Origin: Chloroflexota bacterium
Lineage (GTDB): Bacteria; Chloroflexota; Anaerolineae; UBA7937; B3-Chlor
Assembly: GCA_030616025.1 (NCBI GenBank)
Contig: JAUWYD010000008.1
Span: 1-12,589 of the forward strand
Direction of reading: 5' to 3'
DNA length: 12,589 nt
In this document: positions 1-7,496 of the stretch, in pieces
How positions within the stretch are numbered: the first letter of the stretch is position 1
Layout of the letters: each line of letters opens with the position of its first letter
Position numbers and translations under genes: made by a program
The notes under the pieces: generated by a model
Databases searched by the model: none
What the model was told of the DNA's origin: nothing
What the model saw: the letters and a program-made list of their open reading frames with translations, nothing else

Positions 1-498
1 TCTGCCATCACGAGTGCCGCCGCAGGTTCCATTGATCAGGCTCTTGGTGCAGGCGGTGATGGGGCAGATACCACCCGTGTAGTCCAACAGGCAGGCACCG
101 CACTCCGCGCAGCGCTCGCTACCGCGCCATTCGCCTTGTGCGCCGCCCATCGAGAGAGTGTTGCAGCCGGGATGTACGACCTTATCCACGACCGCTGCCG
201 TAGCTTGCACACCGACACCACAACACATCACCAGGAGCGAATCGCTGGCCAAGATCTGATCGCGCAAAGCCTGTAGACCTGTCTTAATCAGGGCTTTCTG
301 GCACAGAAAGTCCAGCGCGGTCCAGCCCGAGACATCCTTGCCGGCCTCTTCAAGATTGGTTTTCATGGTCCGGACTTCTTGCTCTCCGCCGGTGTGAGAT
401 GCCTCGGCGCAACCCCGGCAACCTAGCAGGAAGATTTTGCTATCGCCATCTAGGGACTGCAGGATCTCTTCCAAAGGTTTCTGTTCAGAGACAAGCAT
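1..498 (-). CDS. metV: MetV-like cysteine-rich subunit of methylenetetrahydrofolate reductase (copy 2, partial)
   Basis: The frame opens at ATG 496-498 and runs off the left edge after 166 residues, so the C terminus is missing. It aligns with the other metV along its length. The N terminus is nearly identical (MLVSEQKPLEEI against MIVGEQKPLEEI), followed by LGCRGCAEASHTGGEQEV (C27, C30), MCCGVGVQAT (C92, C93), ERCAECGACLL (C130, C133, C136), GICPITAC (C145, C150) and NGTCGGTRDG (C159). Differences from copy 1: the third N-terminal cysteine (C34 of copy 1) is serine here, and a new C112 (HPGC) and the CC pair at 92-93 appear. It follows the second receiver gene after 80 bases on the same strand. 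It may be the direct MetF partner, with copy 1 acting nearer the Hdr/Mvh side, or the copies may be interchangeable; the sequence does not decide this. Confidence 0.88.
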   Translation of the reverse strand, partial: MLVSEQKPLEEILQSLDGDSKIFLLGCRGCAEASHTGGEQEVRTMKTNLEEAGKDVSGWTALDFLCQKALIKTGLQALRDQILASDSLLVMCCGVGVQATAAVVDKVVHPGCNTLSMGGAQGEWRGSERCAECGACLLDYTGGICPITACTKSLINGTCGGTRDGR

Positions 499-540
499 TT
501 CCTAACGTTTCCCCTTCTGTAATCGCGCTCCGGAGAGAGT

Positions 541-559
541 GGTTCTCCTGGTCAGAACC
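541..559 (-). other. Intergenic hairpin between the second receiver gene and the second metV
   Basis: The mRNA-sense sequence GGTTCT-GACCAGG-AGAACC forms a perfect 6-bp stem with a 7-nt loop, in the longest intergenic gap of the window (80 bases). No U-run follows, so it is not a classical intrinsic terminator. It could be an RNA-processing or stability element, or chance. Confidence 0.4.
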
Positions 560-578
560 TATCGCCCGGCCATATTAG

Positions 579-977
579 CTACTGTGTTCGTCTTTCTAGG
601 AACTTCTTCACGCAGTTGAGCAGTTCGTCGGGAGTGACCGGCTTGTCCACGTAGTCGTCCGCCTCCAGCATCATCCCGTCGGTCAGAGAAAAGGCCGTCT
701 CACCCATCCGCTGTGATAGGCTGGTCAGCATGATAACCGGTATCTGCGCTAGTTCCGGGTCGCTCTTGAGAGCTTCGCAGACCTTGAAGCCATCCTGCTC
801 AGGCATGATGATGTCCAGGATGATCAGATCTGGGTTGACTTCGCTGACTTTCTGCAGCGCCTCGTCGCCATTGTAAGCCACGGCCACGTCGTAGGGTGCA
901 CTCTCCAAGACGATCTTTGTCGCCTCCACAAAGTCAGGGTCATCGTCAACGAGTAGTATCTTCGCCGGGTCAGCCAT
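579..977 (-). CDS. Receiver-only (CheY-like) response regulator, copy 2
   Basis: A single 132-residue receiver domain, clearly paralogous to the preceding gene with aligned key positions: D11-D13 (LVDDDPD), phosphoacceptor D55 in ILDIIMPEQDG, T85 (IMLTS) and K112 in DYVDKPVTP. It shares the extended segment before the DYV.KP motif (FSLTDGMMLEA). The ATG at 975-977 is preceded by GGAGGAGG, the strongest ribosome binding site among the small genes here. It lies 37 bases after its paralogue. No output domain is present, so it may act by protein contact or as a phosphate sink or relay partner of the other receiver. Confidence 0.9.
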   Translation of the reverse strand: MADPAKILLVDDDPDFVEATKIVLESAPYDVAVAYNGDEALQKVSEVNPDLIILDIIMPEQDGFKVCEALKSDPELAQIPVIMLTSLSQRMGETAFSLTDGMMLEADDYVDKPVTPDELLNCVKKFLERRTQ

Positions 978-1014
978 TTGCCTCCTCCAAGTCTGGTTCT
1001 CGAATACGAACTAT

Positions 1015-1410
1015 CTACTTGCTGCTCACTAGCAACGATTTCACCCGTTCGATGAGCTCCATGGGCGAGATGGGTTTCTCAACATAGTCCTGGACATCCA
1101 TCGCCAATCCAGTCTCCAGTTCATACCGTCTGCGGCTTGCATCCTCTCTTACCGAAGTCAAGATAAGGATCGGTAACTTGGCGTATTTGGGATTCTGCCG
1201 CAGTTCTCGAACGGCAGCGAAACCATCCTTCCTGGGCATCAAGAGGTCCAAGATGATCAGGTCTGGGGTGTCTTCCCTCACCTTGTCCATGCACTCTACC
1301 CCGTCACGGGCCGTGTCTAGGGAGTAGGGTTGGGTTCCGAGAATGGTCGTGATGGCGTCCAGTATATCAGGATCATCATCAACCACCAACAACTTCGGCC
1401 GCGTCTCCAT
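1015..1410 (-). CDS. Receiver-only (CheY-like) response regulator, copy 1
   Basis: A single 131-residue receiver domain with no DNA-binding or enzymatic output. It has the acidic pocket VVDDDPD (D11-D13), the phosphoacceptor D55 in ILDLLMPRKDG, the switch threonine T85 (LILTS) and K112 in DYVEKPISP. The segment before DYVEKP (RRRYELETGLAMDVQ) is longer than in CheY, and the next gene has the same extension. GGGGGGAG lies just ahead of the ATG. It lies 21 bases after metF. The probable phosphodonor is the kinase encoded on the other side of metF; its output partner is unknown. Confidence 0.9.
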   Translation of the reverse strand: METRPKLLVVDDDPDILDAITTILGTQPYSLDTARDGVECMDKVREDTPDLIILDLLMPRKDGFAAVRELRQNPKYAKLPILILTSVREDASRRRYELETGLAMDVQDYVEKPISPMELIERVKSLLVSSK

Positions 1411-1431
1411 TTCTCCCCCCAGTTCTCAACG

Positions 1432-2349
1432 TCACACAATGGGTCTAGGCAAGAGCTGTGCTCTCTCCACAATCTCCGGCACGATCTTTTCCCAGGCCAC
1501 AGCCATGATGTGTATTCCGCGAACGCCAGGGATGTCCCGGATCTGCTCTATCAACTCACAAGCGATGTTGACACCTTCCTCCTTGGCATCCGAGGCGCCT
1601 GCCATCCTCTTGACCAATTCATCAGGGATCATCAAGCCGGCCACGTATTTCTTCATGTAGCGGGCCATCCCGGCAGATTTCATCGGTATCAATCCAGCCA
1701 GAATATAGACCTGTTCGTGGAGTCCCTGATCCCGCACCATCTCCATCCACTTCGTGAAGCGAGGGATGTCGAAGACTGCCTGCGTCTGAATGAAATCGCC
1801 GCCTGCCTTGATCTTCTTGGCGAGCCGTAGCACCCGAAACTCGAAAGGGTCTGCGAAAGGGTTGGCAGCGGCCCCGATGAAGATCGGCACATCACCAGAA
1901 ATCTTGTCCCCACTCATGAACAATCCCTCATCTCTCATCGTCTTGATCATCTGCTCCAGTTGGATCGAGTCAAGGTCGTGGACATTCTTGGCAGTGGGGT
2001 GGTTTCCGAATTTCTGGTGATCACCGGTAAGGCACAGCAGGTTGCGTATGCCCAGCGCCACCGCTCCGAGGATGTCGCTCTGCATAGCCAGTCTGTTTCT
2101 GTCACGGGTCACCATCTGCATCACAGGGTCTATGTCCATCTGCCTCAGGATGGCGCAGGCTGCCAGACTGGACATGCGTACGATGGCTGTCTGGTTATCG
2201 GTGACGTTCATGGCATCACAGCAGTGCTTGAGGTGCTCGGCAGTCTTCCGAACGAAGTCGGCGCTGGTGCCCTTGGGAGGCCCCATCTCTGACGTCACCG
2301 CGAAGTGGCCTTCGGTCAACACTTTCTCCAGATTGCTTCCACTCTTCAT
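1432..2349 (-). CDS. metF: Methylenetetrahydrofolate reductase, catalytic flavoprotein subunit
   Basis: MetF reduces 5,10-methylene-THF to 5-methyl-THF, the last folate step of the Wood-Ljungdahl methyl branch, using a TIM-barrel flavin domain. The 305-residue length is normal. Visible family positions are VTSEMGPPKG (E21, equivalent to the catalytic Glu28 of E. coli MetF), VTDN (49-52), CLTGD (D110, near E. coli Asp120), GNHP (115-118) and DFIQTQAVFD (Q190, near E. coli Gln183). The ATG start has GGTGA a short distance upstream. It lies 35 bases after the kinase and 21 bases before the first response regulator, and is flanked at a distance by two metV genes. It lacks the C-terminal regulatory domain of eukaryotic enzymes and has the form that works with MetV. 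The physiological donor is probably reduced MetV fed by the HdrA/MvhD module rather than free NADH; that is inference. Confidence 0.93.
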   Translation of the reverse strand: MKSGSNLEKVLTEGHFAVTSEMGPPKGTSADFVRKTAEHLKHCCDAMNVTDNQTAIVRMSSLAACAILRQMDIDPVMQMVTRDRNRLAMQSDILGAVALGIRNLLCLTGDHQKFGNHPTAKNVHDLDSIQLEQMIKTMRDEGLFMSGDKISGDVPIFIGAAANPFADPFEFRVLRLAKKIKAGGDFIQTQAVFDIPRFTKWMEMVRDQGLHEQVYILAGLIPMKSAGMARYMKKYVAGLMIPDELVKRMAGASDAKEEGVNIACELIEQIRDIPGVRGIHIMAVAWEKIVPEIVERAQLLPRPIV

Positions 2350-2384
2350 GCTGCCTCACCTGCTCCCAATAGCTTTCCTAGGTG

Positions 2385-4268
2385 CTAGTCGCCAAAGACC
2401 TTTATCCCCGCTGGTTGGCCCTTGGGCAGAGTGAACACGAATCTCGCTCCAGGCTCCCCTTCGATATAGGGTGACTCAGCCCAGATCTCACCTTGATGTG
2501 CTTCCACAATTCTCTTGACAATGGAAAGGCCCAAGCCCGTACCTTTGGCAGTGGCGGCTCCTTTGCCCCGAAAGAACTGTTCGAACAAACGCGGTAGATC
2601 TTCTGGAGGTATGCCCACTCCGGTGTCCATGACGGCTACTTCAATGTGGGTGTCCTTTTCCTGTGCCCGCAGCGTGATGGATCCCCCTTCCGGCGTGAAC
2701 TTGACACCATTGCTCAACAGATTGGTTATCACTTGCCTCAAATGGTTCGCAGAACCATAGGTCGCTGGCAAATCAGATGGGATCTCAGCTATCAGTTTCT
2801 GGGACTTCTCCGTGGCAAGCACTTCGATGTCTTCCACGCAGGAGTTGAGTACGTCCTGCAGGGACATCATCTCCATCTCCTCGACGACTTTGCCTTTCTC
2901 GATCTGGGCCAGGTCCAAGAAACGGTTGATAAGATCAAAGAGCTCCTGTATTCTCACGCTGCTTCTTTTCAGCATGTGGCTATGCTCGTCGCTCAGTTCG
3001 CCGACGAACCCGCCAAGCATCACCTGCAGATAACTCTGCACGGCTGCCAGCGGTGTCTTCAAATCGTGAGACGCCATGGCCAAGAAGTAGGTCTTCAACC
3101 TGTCCAGCCTCACCAGTTCTTCGTTGGCCTTGAGCAGTTCCTCGGCCTCCAGGATTAGCCGGTCTCGCAGGGCAACGGTTTCCCGCTGTCTCTTTCGCAG
3201 CTCACCGGCTATGGCCGTGGTCAGGTAGGCACTGATATACAGAGTGGTGCCAAAGCCGAAGAGGACCGCCAGGACGTAAGGTGTCTGAAGGTACAGGTCG
3301 GGAGGCACAAGTCCCTCCAGGTGAACGTGGGGAATAACTTGGAAGTATTCCAGACCAACCAACGTCGTGAACAAACCGACTGCGAAGGTTGCCAGCAGGT
3401 ACGCGAATCTGTAAGGCAGTATGATGCTGGCCAAGATAACGTGAAAAACGTAATAGAGAATGAGAGGATTCTCGACTCCTCCGGCAAAATGGATGATGGC
3501 TGTGGTTGCGACCAAGTCGGCAGCCGATTGCACCCACACATACCTTCTAACCTTCGATATCACGTGGGCGGGTTCTTCAGACTCCAACCGCTCGGTGTAT
3601 CGCCAGAAGGCGAGGTTGTACAAAGCGATCACCATGGCGATGACGAAGACGGGGAGGGTTGGAAAGGTTATCCCGAAGACCAGATTAGCGACGACTGTGA
3701 TGAGAATCACACCCACTACAGCGATCCATCTGAAGTTGACACCGTACTGTATCCTTCGAATCGCTGTGGACTCCTCAGGTGTCTGTTCGCGTGCAATCTG
3801 ACTCTGACCGAGGAGTTCCGTCAGCTTGAGCCTGGTGTCTCTGAGCCTTATGGAGACTAGGTTGGCAAGGCCGCCACGGACCGTGTGACCCATGTCATGA
3901 TCCACGTCCATTAATCGTTGCAGGTCATTGCCGTCCAAGACGATCAGCTTGGACCTATCCACTGCCCGAGCAGACATCGTAAGAACCTCTGATCCTGTCA
4001 ATGCAGACAGGGCAAATGGCTCGCCTGGCGTCAAGGTTTCGATTGTCATCTCCCTGACCCTGGATTCCGGCCACAGTCGCACGCCCATCTCCAAGGTAAC
4101 TTTTCCTTCGCGGAGGATGTACAGTTTCCGCGGCGGGTCGCCTTCCTTGCAGATCAACGCGCCAGCAACATGGATTTCTTCTCTGCACAGGCTGGCTATC
4201 TCTTGGAGTTGATTGTCCGTGAGTTCTTCGAAGATACAGACCTTAGTCAGCAGTTGTATGGGGATCAT
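2385..4268 (-). CDS. Membrane histidine kinase with N-terminal cyclic-nucleotide-binding-like domain and RegB-like redox loop
   Basis: This is a 627-residue sensor kinase. Residues 1-150 form a CRP/cNMP-binding-like beta-roll (KLYILREGKVTLEMG at 48-62, LTPGEPFALSALTG at 79-92, LIVLDGNDLQRLM at 108-120). The usual phosphate-contacting Arg of cAMP receptors is not evident, so the ligand may differ. Six membrane helices follow at about 179-200, 204-222, 243-262, 266-285, 287-307 and 330-354. Between helices 3 and 4 lies GGVENPL (263-269), close to the GGxxNPF quinone-binding loop of RegB/PrrB. A coiled coil (355-390) leads to the H-box ASHDLKTPL (H401). The ATPase part has the N-box NLLSNGVKFT (N520), DTGVGIP (548-554) and GTGLGL (576-581). 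The ATG at 4266-4268 has only a weak GAGAG upstream, but no alternative in-frame start fits better. Likely partners are the two receiver proteins downstream. The signal (quinone redox state or small ligand) is inferred. Confidence 0.9.
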   Translation of the reverse strand: MIPIQLLTKVCIFEELTDNQLQEIASLCREEIHVAGALICKEGDPPRKLYILREGKVTLEMGVRLWPESRVREMTIETLTPGEPFALSALTGSEVLTMSARAVDRSKLIVLDGNDLQRLMDVDHDMGHTVRGGLANLVSIRLRDTRLKLTELLGQSQIAREQTPEESTAIRRIQYGVNFRWIAVVGVILITVVANLVFGITFPTLPVFVIAMVIALYNLAFWRYTERLESEEPAHVISKVRRYVWVQSAADLVATTAIIHFAGGVENPLILYYVFHVILASIILPYRFAYLLATFAVGLFTTLVGLEYFQVIPHVHLEGLVPPDLYLQTPYVLAVLFGFGTTLYISAYLTTAIAGELRKRQRETVALRDRLILEAEELLKANEELVRLDRLKTYFLAMASHDLKTPLAAVQSYLQVMLGGFVGELSDEHSHMLKRSSVRIQELFDLINRFLDLAQIEKGKVVEEMEMMSLQDVLNSCVEDIEVLATEKSQKLIAEIPSDLPATYGSANHLRQVITNLLSNGVKFTPEGGSITLRAQEKDTHIEVAVMDTGVGIPPEDLPRLFEQFFRGKGAATAKGTGLGLSIVKRIVEAHQGEIWAESPYIEGEPGARFVFTLPKGQPAGIKVFGD

Positions 4269-4335
4269 CTGGACACAACTCTCTCAAAGGCTCAGCCCCA
4301 GTCCGCAGATGCCACTGCGTGCCAGGCTGAAGTCT

Positions 4336-5895
4336 CTACGAGATACGAAAACGCCCCAAATCCGAACCTTTCGGTGTTATCACATGGACGGCGCACGCCA
4401 GACAAGGGTCGAAGCTGCGAACAATGCGCACGATCTCAAAGGGGTTCTCTTCATCCTTGATCTTGGTCCCTATGAGCGCCTGTTCGATAGGCCCTGGTTG
4501 CCCCTCGTCATCCCTTGGGGATGCGTTCCAGGTGGTGGGCACAACGCACTGGTAGTTGGCGATCTTGTGATCCTCGATCTTGATCCAGTGGCCTAGCGCC
4601 CCTCGAGGACCGCACACTAATCCCATCCCTGAACTCTTCTCGGGGATATCGTATTCCGTATATACCGGTTCACCAGGCTTGAGCTGCAGCACCCAATCGG
4701 CCATCGAATCGGCCACGTACTTGCACTCTAATGCCCGTGCTGCATGGCGTCCTAGCACGGAGAACAGGGCTCCTGGCCCGGCCTCGAAGCGAGACAAGAC
4801 TGGATCCACCAGTCCTTTGACTGTAGGATCTCCAGCGACATGGTTGACCATCATGCGGGCCAATGGACCTACTTCATACACTTTCCCATCATACCGGGGA
4901 GACTTCACCCACGAATATGCTTTGGCCTTGCCTGGTTGAGGCACCGTCTCACCCAGTCCGGGATAGCTGCCAGTGCTGGAGTCGGCGAACCAAGAGTGCT
5001 TGACATATTCTGCGATTCTCCTGGCATCCACGTCTCCAAGCATCAAGTCCGTCGAGACAGTACCGGATTGGAAAAGTCGCTTTCTCCTCAAGTAGTCTGG
5101 TTCTGAACCGTCCAGGTCAAAGACGCCGTAAGCCAGCAGATTGCCGCAGCCTGCCCCTATTGAGAAGTAGTCGGCATAGGCCTCGGCAACACCCAGCACG
5201 TCTGGAATGTAGGTGTTGTCAATGAAGTCCCTTATCTCATTCAGTCTCCAGAGGAAAGAGGTTATCTTGTCCACGGTAGGGTGCTCAGTCACCCCTCCTG
5301 CAACTGTGGCGCAGTTGTGCGGCATCTTGCCGCCAAAGAGGGCCAGCATCTCCTGAGCCTTCCGCCTTAGCCGTAGAGCCTCCACATAGTGAGCTGTAGC
5401 CGCTCTATTCATCTCATCTGACAACCGATAGTCCCCCTCGTAGCGAGGCACGAAAGGACCCAACTCCCCGCGGGCGATGAAGCTCTTGATGGAGTTCAGA
5501 GCGGCGTTGTCCCCCTCGTACGTGGCCACCTTCGTCACATCCACATAGTCCAGCGCTGCCAGGTGGTAGAAGTGCAACATGTGGGACTGAACATAGTTCG
5601 CGCCCAAGAGCAGATTGCGAATGATCCTGCCGTTGTCAGTGATCTTGTCGGCAACGCCAAAGGCGCTATCCAGGCATAAGACCGACGCCGTAGCGTGCAC
5701 TTGCGGACACACGCCGCAAATACGCTGCGTCAATTGGGAAGCATCGCGCGGGTCTCTGCCACGTAGAATCAACTCGAAGCCTCGAAACAGTGTGCCCGAA
5801 CTCCTTGCATCCTTGACGACGCCGTCTTCCACCACGGCTTCGATCTTCAGGTGGCCTTCAATGCGGGTGATGGGATCAATGACTATCTTACCCAT
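4336..5895 (-). CDS. [NiFe] hydrogenase large (catalytic) subunit
   Basis: This 519-residue subunit holds the Ni-Fe active site for reversible H2 activation. The L1 motif QRICGVCPQVH gives C60 and C63. The L2 motif DPCLACAVH (496-504) gives C498 and C501. RIEGH (11-15) supplies the conserved glutamate near the N terminus. A 15-residue C-terminal extension follows H504 and is expected to be removed by a maturation endopeptidase after nickel insertion. The protease and hyp genes are not in this window. GKMPHNCATVAGGVT (189-203) matches the conserved region of uptake-type enzymes. The second L2 cysteine is an ordinary Cys codon, so this is not a NiFeSe enzyme. The ATG start has AAGGA 13 bases upstream. 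The subunit lies directly after its small subunit and 67 bases before the kinase gene, within a metV-metF cluster, so its electrons probably serve methylene-THF reduction through MvhD/HdrA. Confidence 0.95.
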   Translation of the reverse strand: MGKIVIDPITRIEGHLKIEAVVEDGVVKDARSSGTLFRGFELILRGRDPRDASQLTQRICGVCPQVHATASVLCLDSAFGVADKITDNGRIIRNLLLGANYVQSHMLHFYHLAALDYVDVTKVATYEGDNAALNSIKSFIARGELGPFVPRYEGDYRLSDEMNRAATAHYVEALRLRRKAQEMLALFGGKMPHNCATVAGGVTEHPTVDKITSFLWRLNEIRDFIDNTYIPDVLGVAEAYADYFSIGAGCGNLLAYGVFDLDGSEPDYLRRKRLFQSGTVSTDLMLGDVDARRIAEYVKHSWFADSSTGSYPGLGETVPQPGKAKAYSWVKSPRYDGKVYEVGPLARMMVNHVAGDPTVKGLVDPVLSRFEAGPGALFSVLGRHAARALECKYVADSMADWVLQLKPGEPVYTEYDIPEKSSGMGLVCGPRGALGHWIKIEDHKIANYQCVVPTTWNASPRDDEGQPGPIEQALIGTKIKDEENPFEIVRIVRSFDPCLACAVHVITPKGSDLGRFRIS

Positions 5896-5914
5896 AAGCT
5901 AGTCTGTTCCTTCT

Positions 5915-6796
5915 TCATTCTGCTCCGATGTTTGGCAAAGCCTCATCAGTGATTTTCTCATACACCGGCGCAACCACGTCGGGGAAAGTGGGTTCCACGC
6001 AACCTATGCAAGGGGCGCCGCTACCTACACACCAGTTCACACCGTTGTTCCAGAGTCGGATGGGACAGTCGGCGTGCGTTACCGGTCCCTTGCACCCCAC
6101 TTCATACAGACAGTATGGGTCGCTAAGCTTCTTCGCGAATTTGCCCTCATCGAAGTAGGCCCGGCGCGGGCAGTTCTCATGGATCAGCTGTCCATAGAAA
6201 GCCTTGGGCCGACGGAACTCATCTAGCTCTCCCTCCTTAGGAAGCCCTTGGATCAGGAGGCTGGCTACCGTGCCCACGAACCAATCAGGATGGGGTGCGC
6301 AGCCTGAAACATTGATCAAGGGTGTGTCTATCCCCTCTGCGGAGAAGACCTGCTGCACGCTGGCTGATTCAGTGGGGTTGGGAGCTCCCGCCGGGATGCC
6401 TCCAAAGGCTGCGCAAGTGCCCACGGCGATGACAGCCAGGGCGTCTTGGCCGAGGGATTTCACCCATGAGTGCATGGAAATCCCTTCGTCGTCCCGCTCC
6501 CCAATCACCGCATAGACGCCATCGGCGCCCAGTGGTACGGAGCCTTCCACTACTAGGAGGTAGGCTCCTTTGGCTTCTTCCCGCGTCCGTTCCAGTTCGG
6601 CCACTACCGAATCGCCGGACCCACCCATCAAAGTTGTATGGAATCGGACATTGATGTGCTTGCCGGGGATGACCTCGTCAATGAGGATGTTCTTCGCATT
6701 GGGGCTCACCGAATTGAGTACTGATACGGAACAACCCGTACACGCTCCGCCTTGAAGCCAAAGTACCGGATATTCCTCGGTGTCCGACGCTGCCAC
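5915..6796 (-). CDS. [NiFe] hydrogenase small subunit, uptake type, without Tat signal
   Basis: This 293-residue protein carries the three-cluster electron wire of a [NiFe] hydrogenase. The proximal cluster has GACTGCSVS (C19, C22), GTCAAFGG (C128) and SGCAPHP (C166). The distal cluster has HENCPRR (H206, C209), C229 and C235. The medial cluster has C244, NWC (C256) and PCIGC (C263, C266). In classical group 1 enzymes the NWC position is a proline and the medial cluster is [3Fe-4S]; the cysteine here predicts [4Fe-4S]. The CTGC proximal motif is the standard oxygen-sensitive type. There is no twin-arginine leader and no C-terminal membrane anchor, so the enzyme should be cytoplasmic. The sequence resembles group 1/2 uptake enzymes rather than the shorter MvhG of group 3c. 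It starts with GTG, and the large subunit follows after 19 bases. Confidence 0.93.
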   Translation of the reverse strand: MAASDTEEYPVLWLQGGACTGCSVSVLNSVSPNAKNILIDEVIPGKHINVRFHTTLMGGSGDSVVAELERTREEAKGAYLLVVEGSVPLGADGVYAVIGERDDEGISMHSWVKSLGQDALAVIAVGTCAAFGGIPAGAPNPTESASVQQVFSAEGIDTPLINVSGCAPHPDWFVGTVASLLIQGLPKEGELDEFRRPKAFYGQLIHENCPRRAYFDEGKFAKKLSDPYCLYEVGCKGPVTHADCPIRLWNNGVNWCVGSGAPCIGCVEPTFPDVVAPVYEKITDEALPNIGAE

Positions 6797-6806
6797 GTAC
6801 GGTAAT

Positions 6807-6812
6807 CTCCTG
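6807..6812 (-). promoter_or_regulatory. Ribosome binding site supporting a GTG start for the hydrogenase small subunit
   Basis: CAGGAG on the minus strand lies 10 bases before the GTG at 6794-6796. No in-frame ATG, GTG or TTG lies between the metV stop and this codon, and the conserved hydrogenase sequence begins about ten residues later, so GTG is the best start. Confidence 0.6.
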
Positions 6813-6824
6813 TTCTTGATGATG

Positions 6825-7496
6825 TCAGTCTATGCGCAGATCCTGCCTCACCAGTCTGCGGGGACCTCCGTCTCGGCTGGTAGACCAGTCCCTGGCCGGC
6901 GTAATCTCCAACATCTGATCCAGTCGCCCCTGTGCCTTCAGGCGATCGTAGATTAGCTGCCAGGCGCATGCAACCTCCGGGTCTATCTCGCACTTGCCAT
7001 CCTGCGAGCCTCCGCAGGGCCCGTTCATTAGACTCTTAGCGCAACGAGCGATGGGGCAAACGCCTGCGGTCTGGTGCAGCATGCACTCCCCGCAGGCAGC
7101 GCACCGCTCGGTCCAGAGTCCATGTTCTTCCGGAAGACCGAGAAACGTGGTGTTGATCGCAGGCGCCACGCGAGCTTGCGGAAACCGCTCCACTATCGCC
7201 TGGACCCCGATGCCACAAGCCGTGGACAGGATGAGATCGTGTTCTTTGATCTCTTGCTCAACGGCGTCCAAGAACTCCCACTCACACTGTCGCTGAACGG
7301 TATCTTCGTCGAAGACTTTCCCTTGGCCGTCGATCTTGGTGGCCATGCGCAGGCTGGATGCCAGGATGCCCACTTCCTTCTCGCCGCCGGTGAAGCATAC
7401 CGTCACGCACGTGCCGCACCCGAGAACGAGAATCCTCTCGTAGTCGGCAACTAGCTCCTTGATCTCCTCCAGCGGTTTCTGTTCGCCTACGATCAT
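6825..7496 (-). CDS. metV: MetV-like cysteine-rich subunit of methylenetetrahydrofolate reductase (copy 1)
   Basis: MetV is the iron-sulfur/zinc partner of MetF in acetogen-type methylenetetrahydrofolate reductase and carries electrons to the MetF flavin. This 223-residue protein has the family layout. The N-terminal part has LGCGTCVTVCFTGGEKEV (C27, C30, C34) and STACGIGVQA (C94). The C-terminal part has ERCAACGECML (C132, C135, C138), GVCPIARC (C147, C152) and NGPCGGSQDGKCE (C161, C169). No signal peptide or membrane segment is visible, so it is cytoplasmic. It starts at the ATG that overlaps the mvhD stop as ATGA, which couples it to the electron carrier that probably feeds it. The hydrogenase small subunit follows after 28 bases. 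The tail beyond about residue 195 is basic and less conserved in appearance. It may pair with the metF further down or with another MetF; its sister copy lies at the left edge. Confidence 0.88.
   Translation of the reverse strand: MIVGEQKPLEEIKELVADYERILVLGCGTCVTVCFTGGEKEVGILASSLRMATKIDGQGKVFDEDTVQRQCEWEFLDAVEQEIKEHDLILSTACGIGVQAIVERFPQARVAPAINTTFLGLPEEHGLWTERCAACGECMLHQTAGVCPIARCAKSLMNGPCGGSQDGKCEIDPEVACAWQLIYDRLKAQGRLDQMLEITPARDWSTSRDGGPRRLVRQDLRID

Noticed and set aside
541..559. Intrinsic terminator after the second receiver gene
   Set aside because: The hairpin stem is only 6 bp and is followed by ACTCTCTCC rather than a U-run, so termination is not supported.
1330..3860. Plus-strand open frames opposite metF and the kinase (for example 1330-1830, 2646-3158, 3321-3860)
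   Set aside because: All are antisense to well-supported genes, overlap each other, and contain no family motif.
4336..5895. Selenocysteine-containing ([NiFeSe]) hydrogenase
   Set aside because: The L2 motif DPCLACAVH is encoded with ordinary cysteine codons and the frame has no internal UGA.
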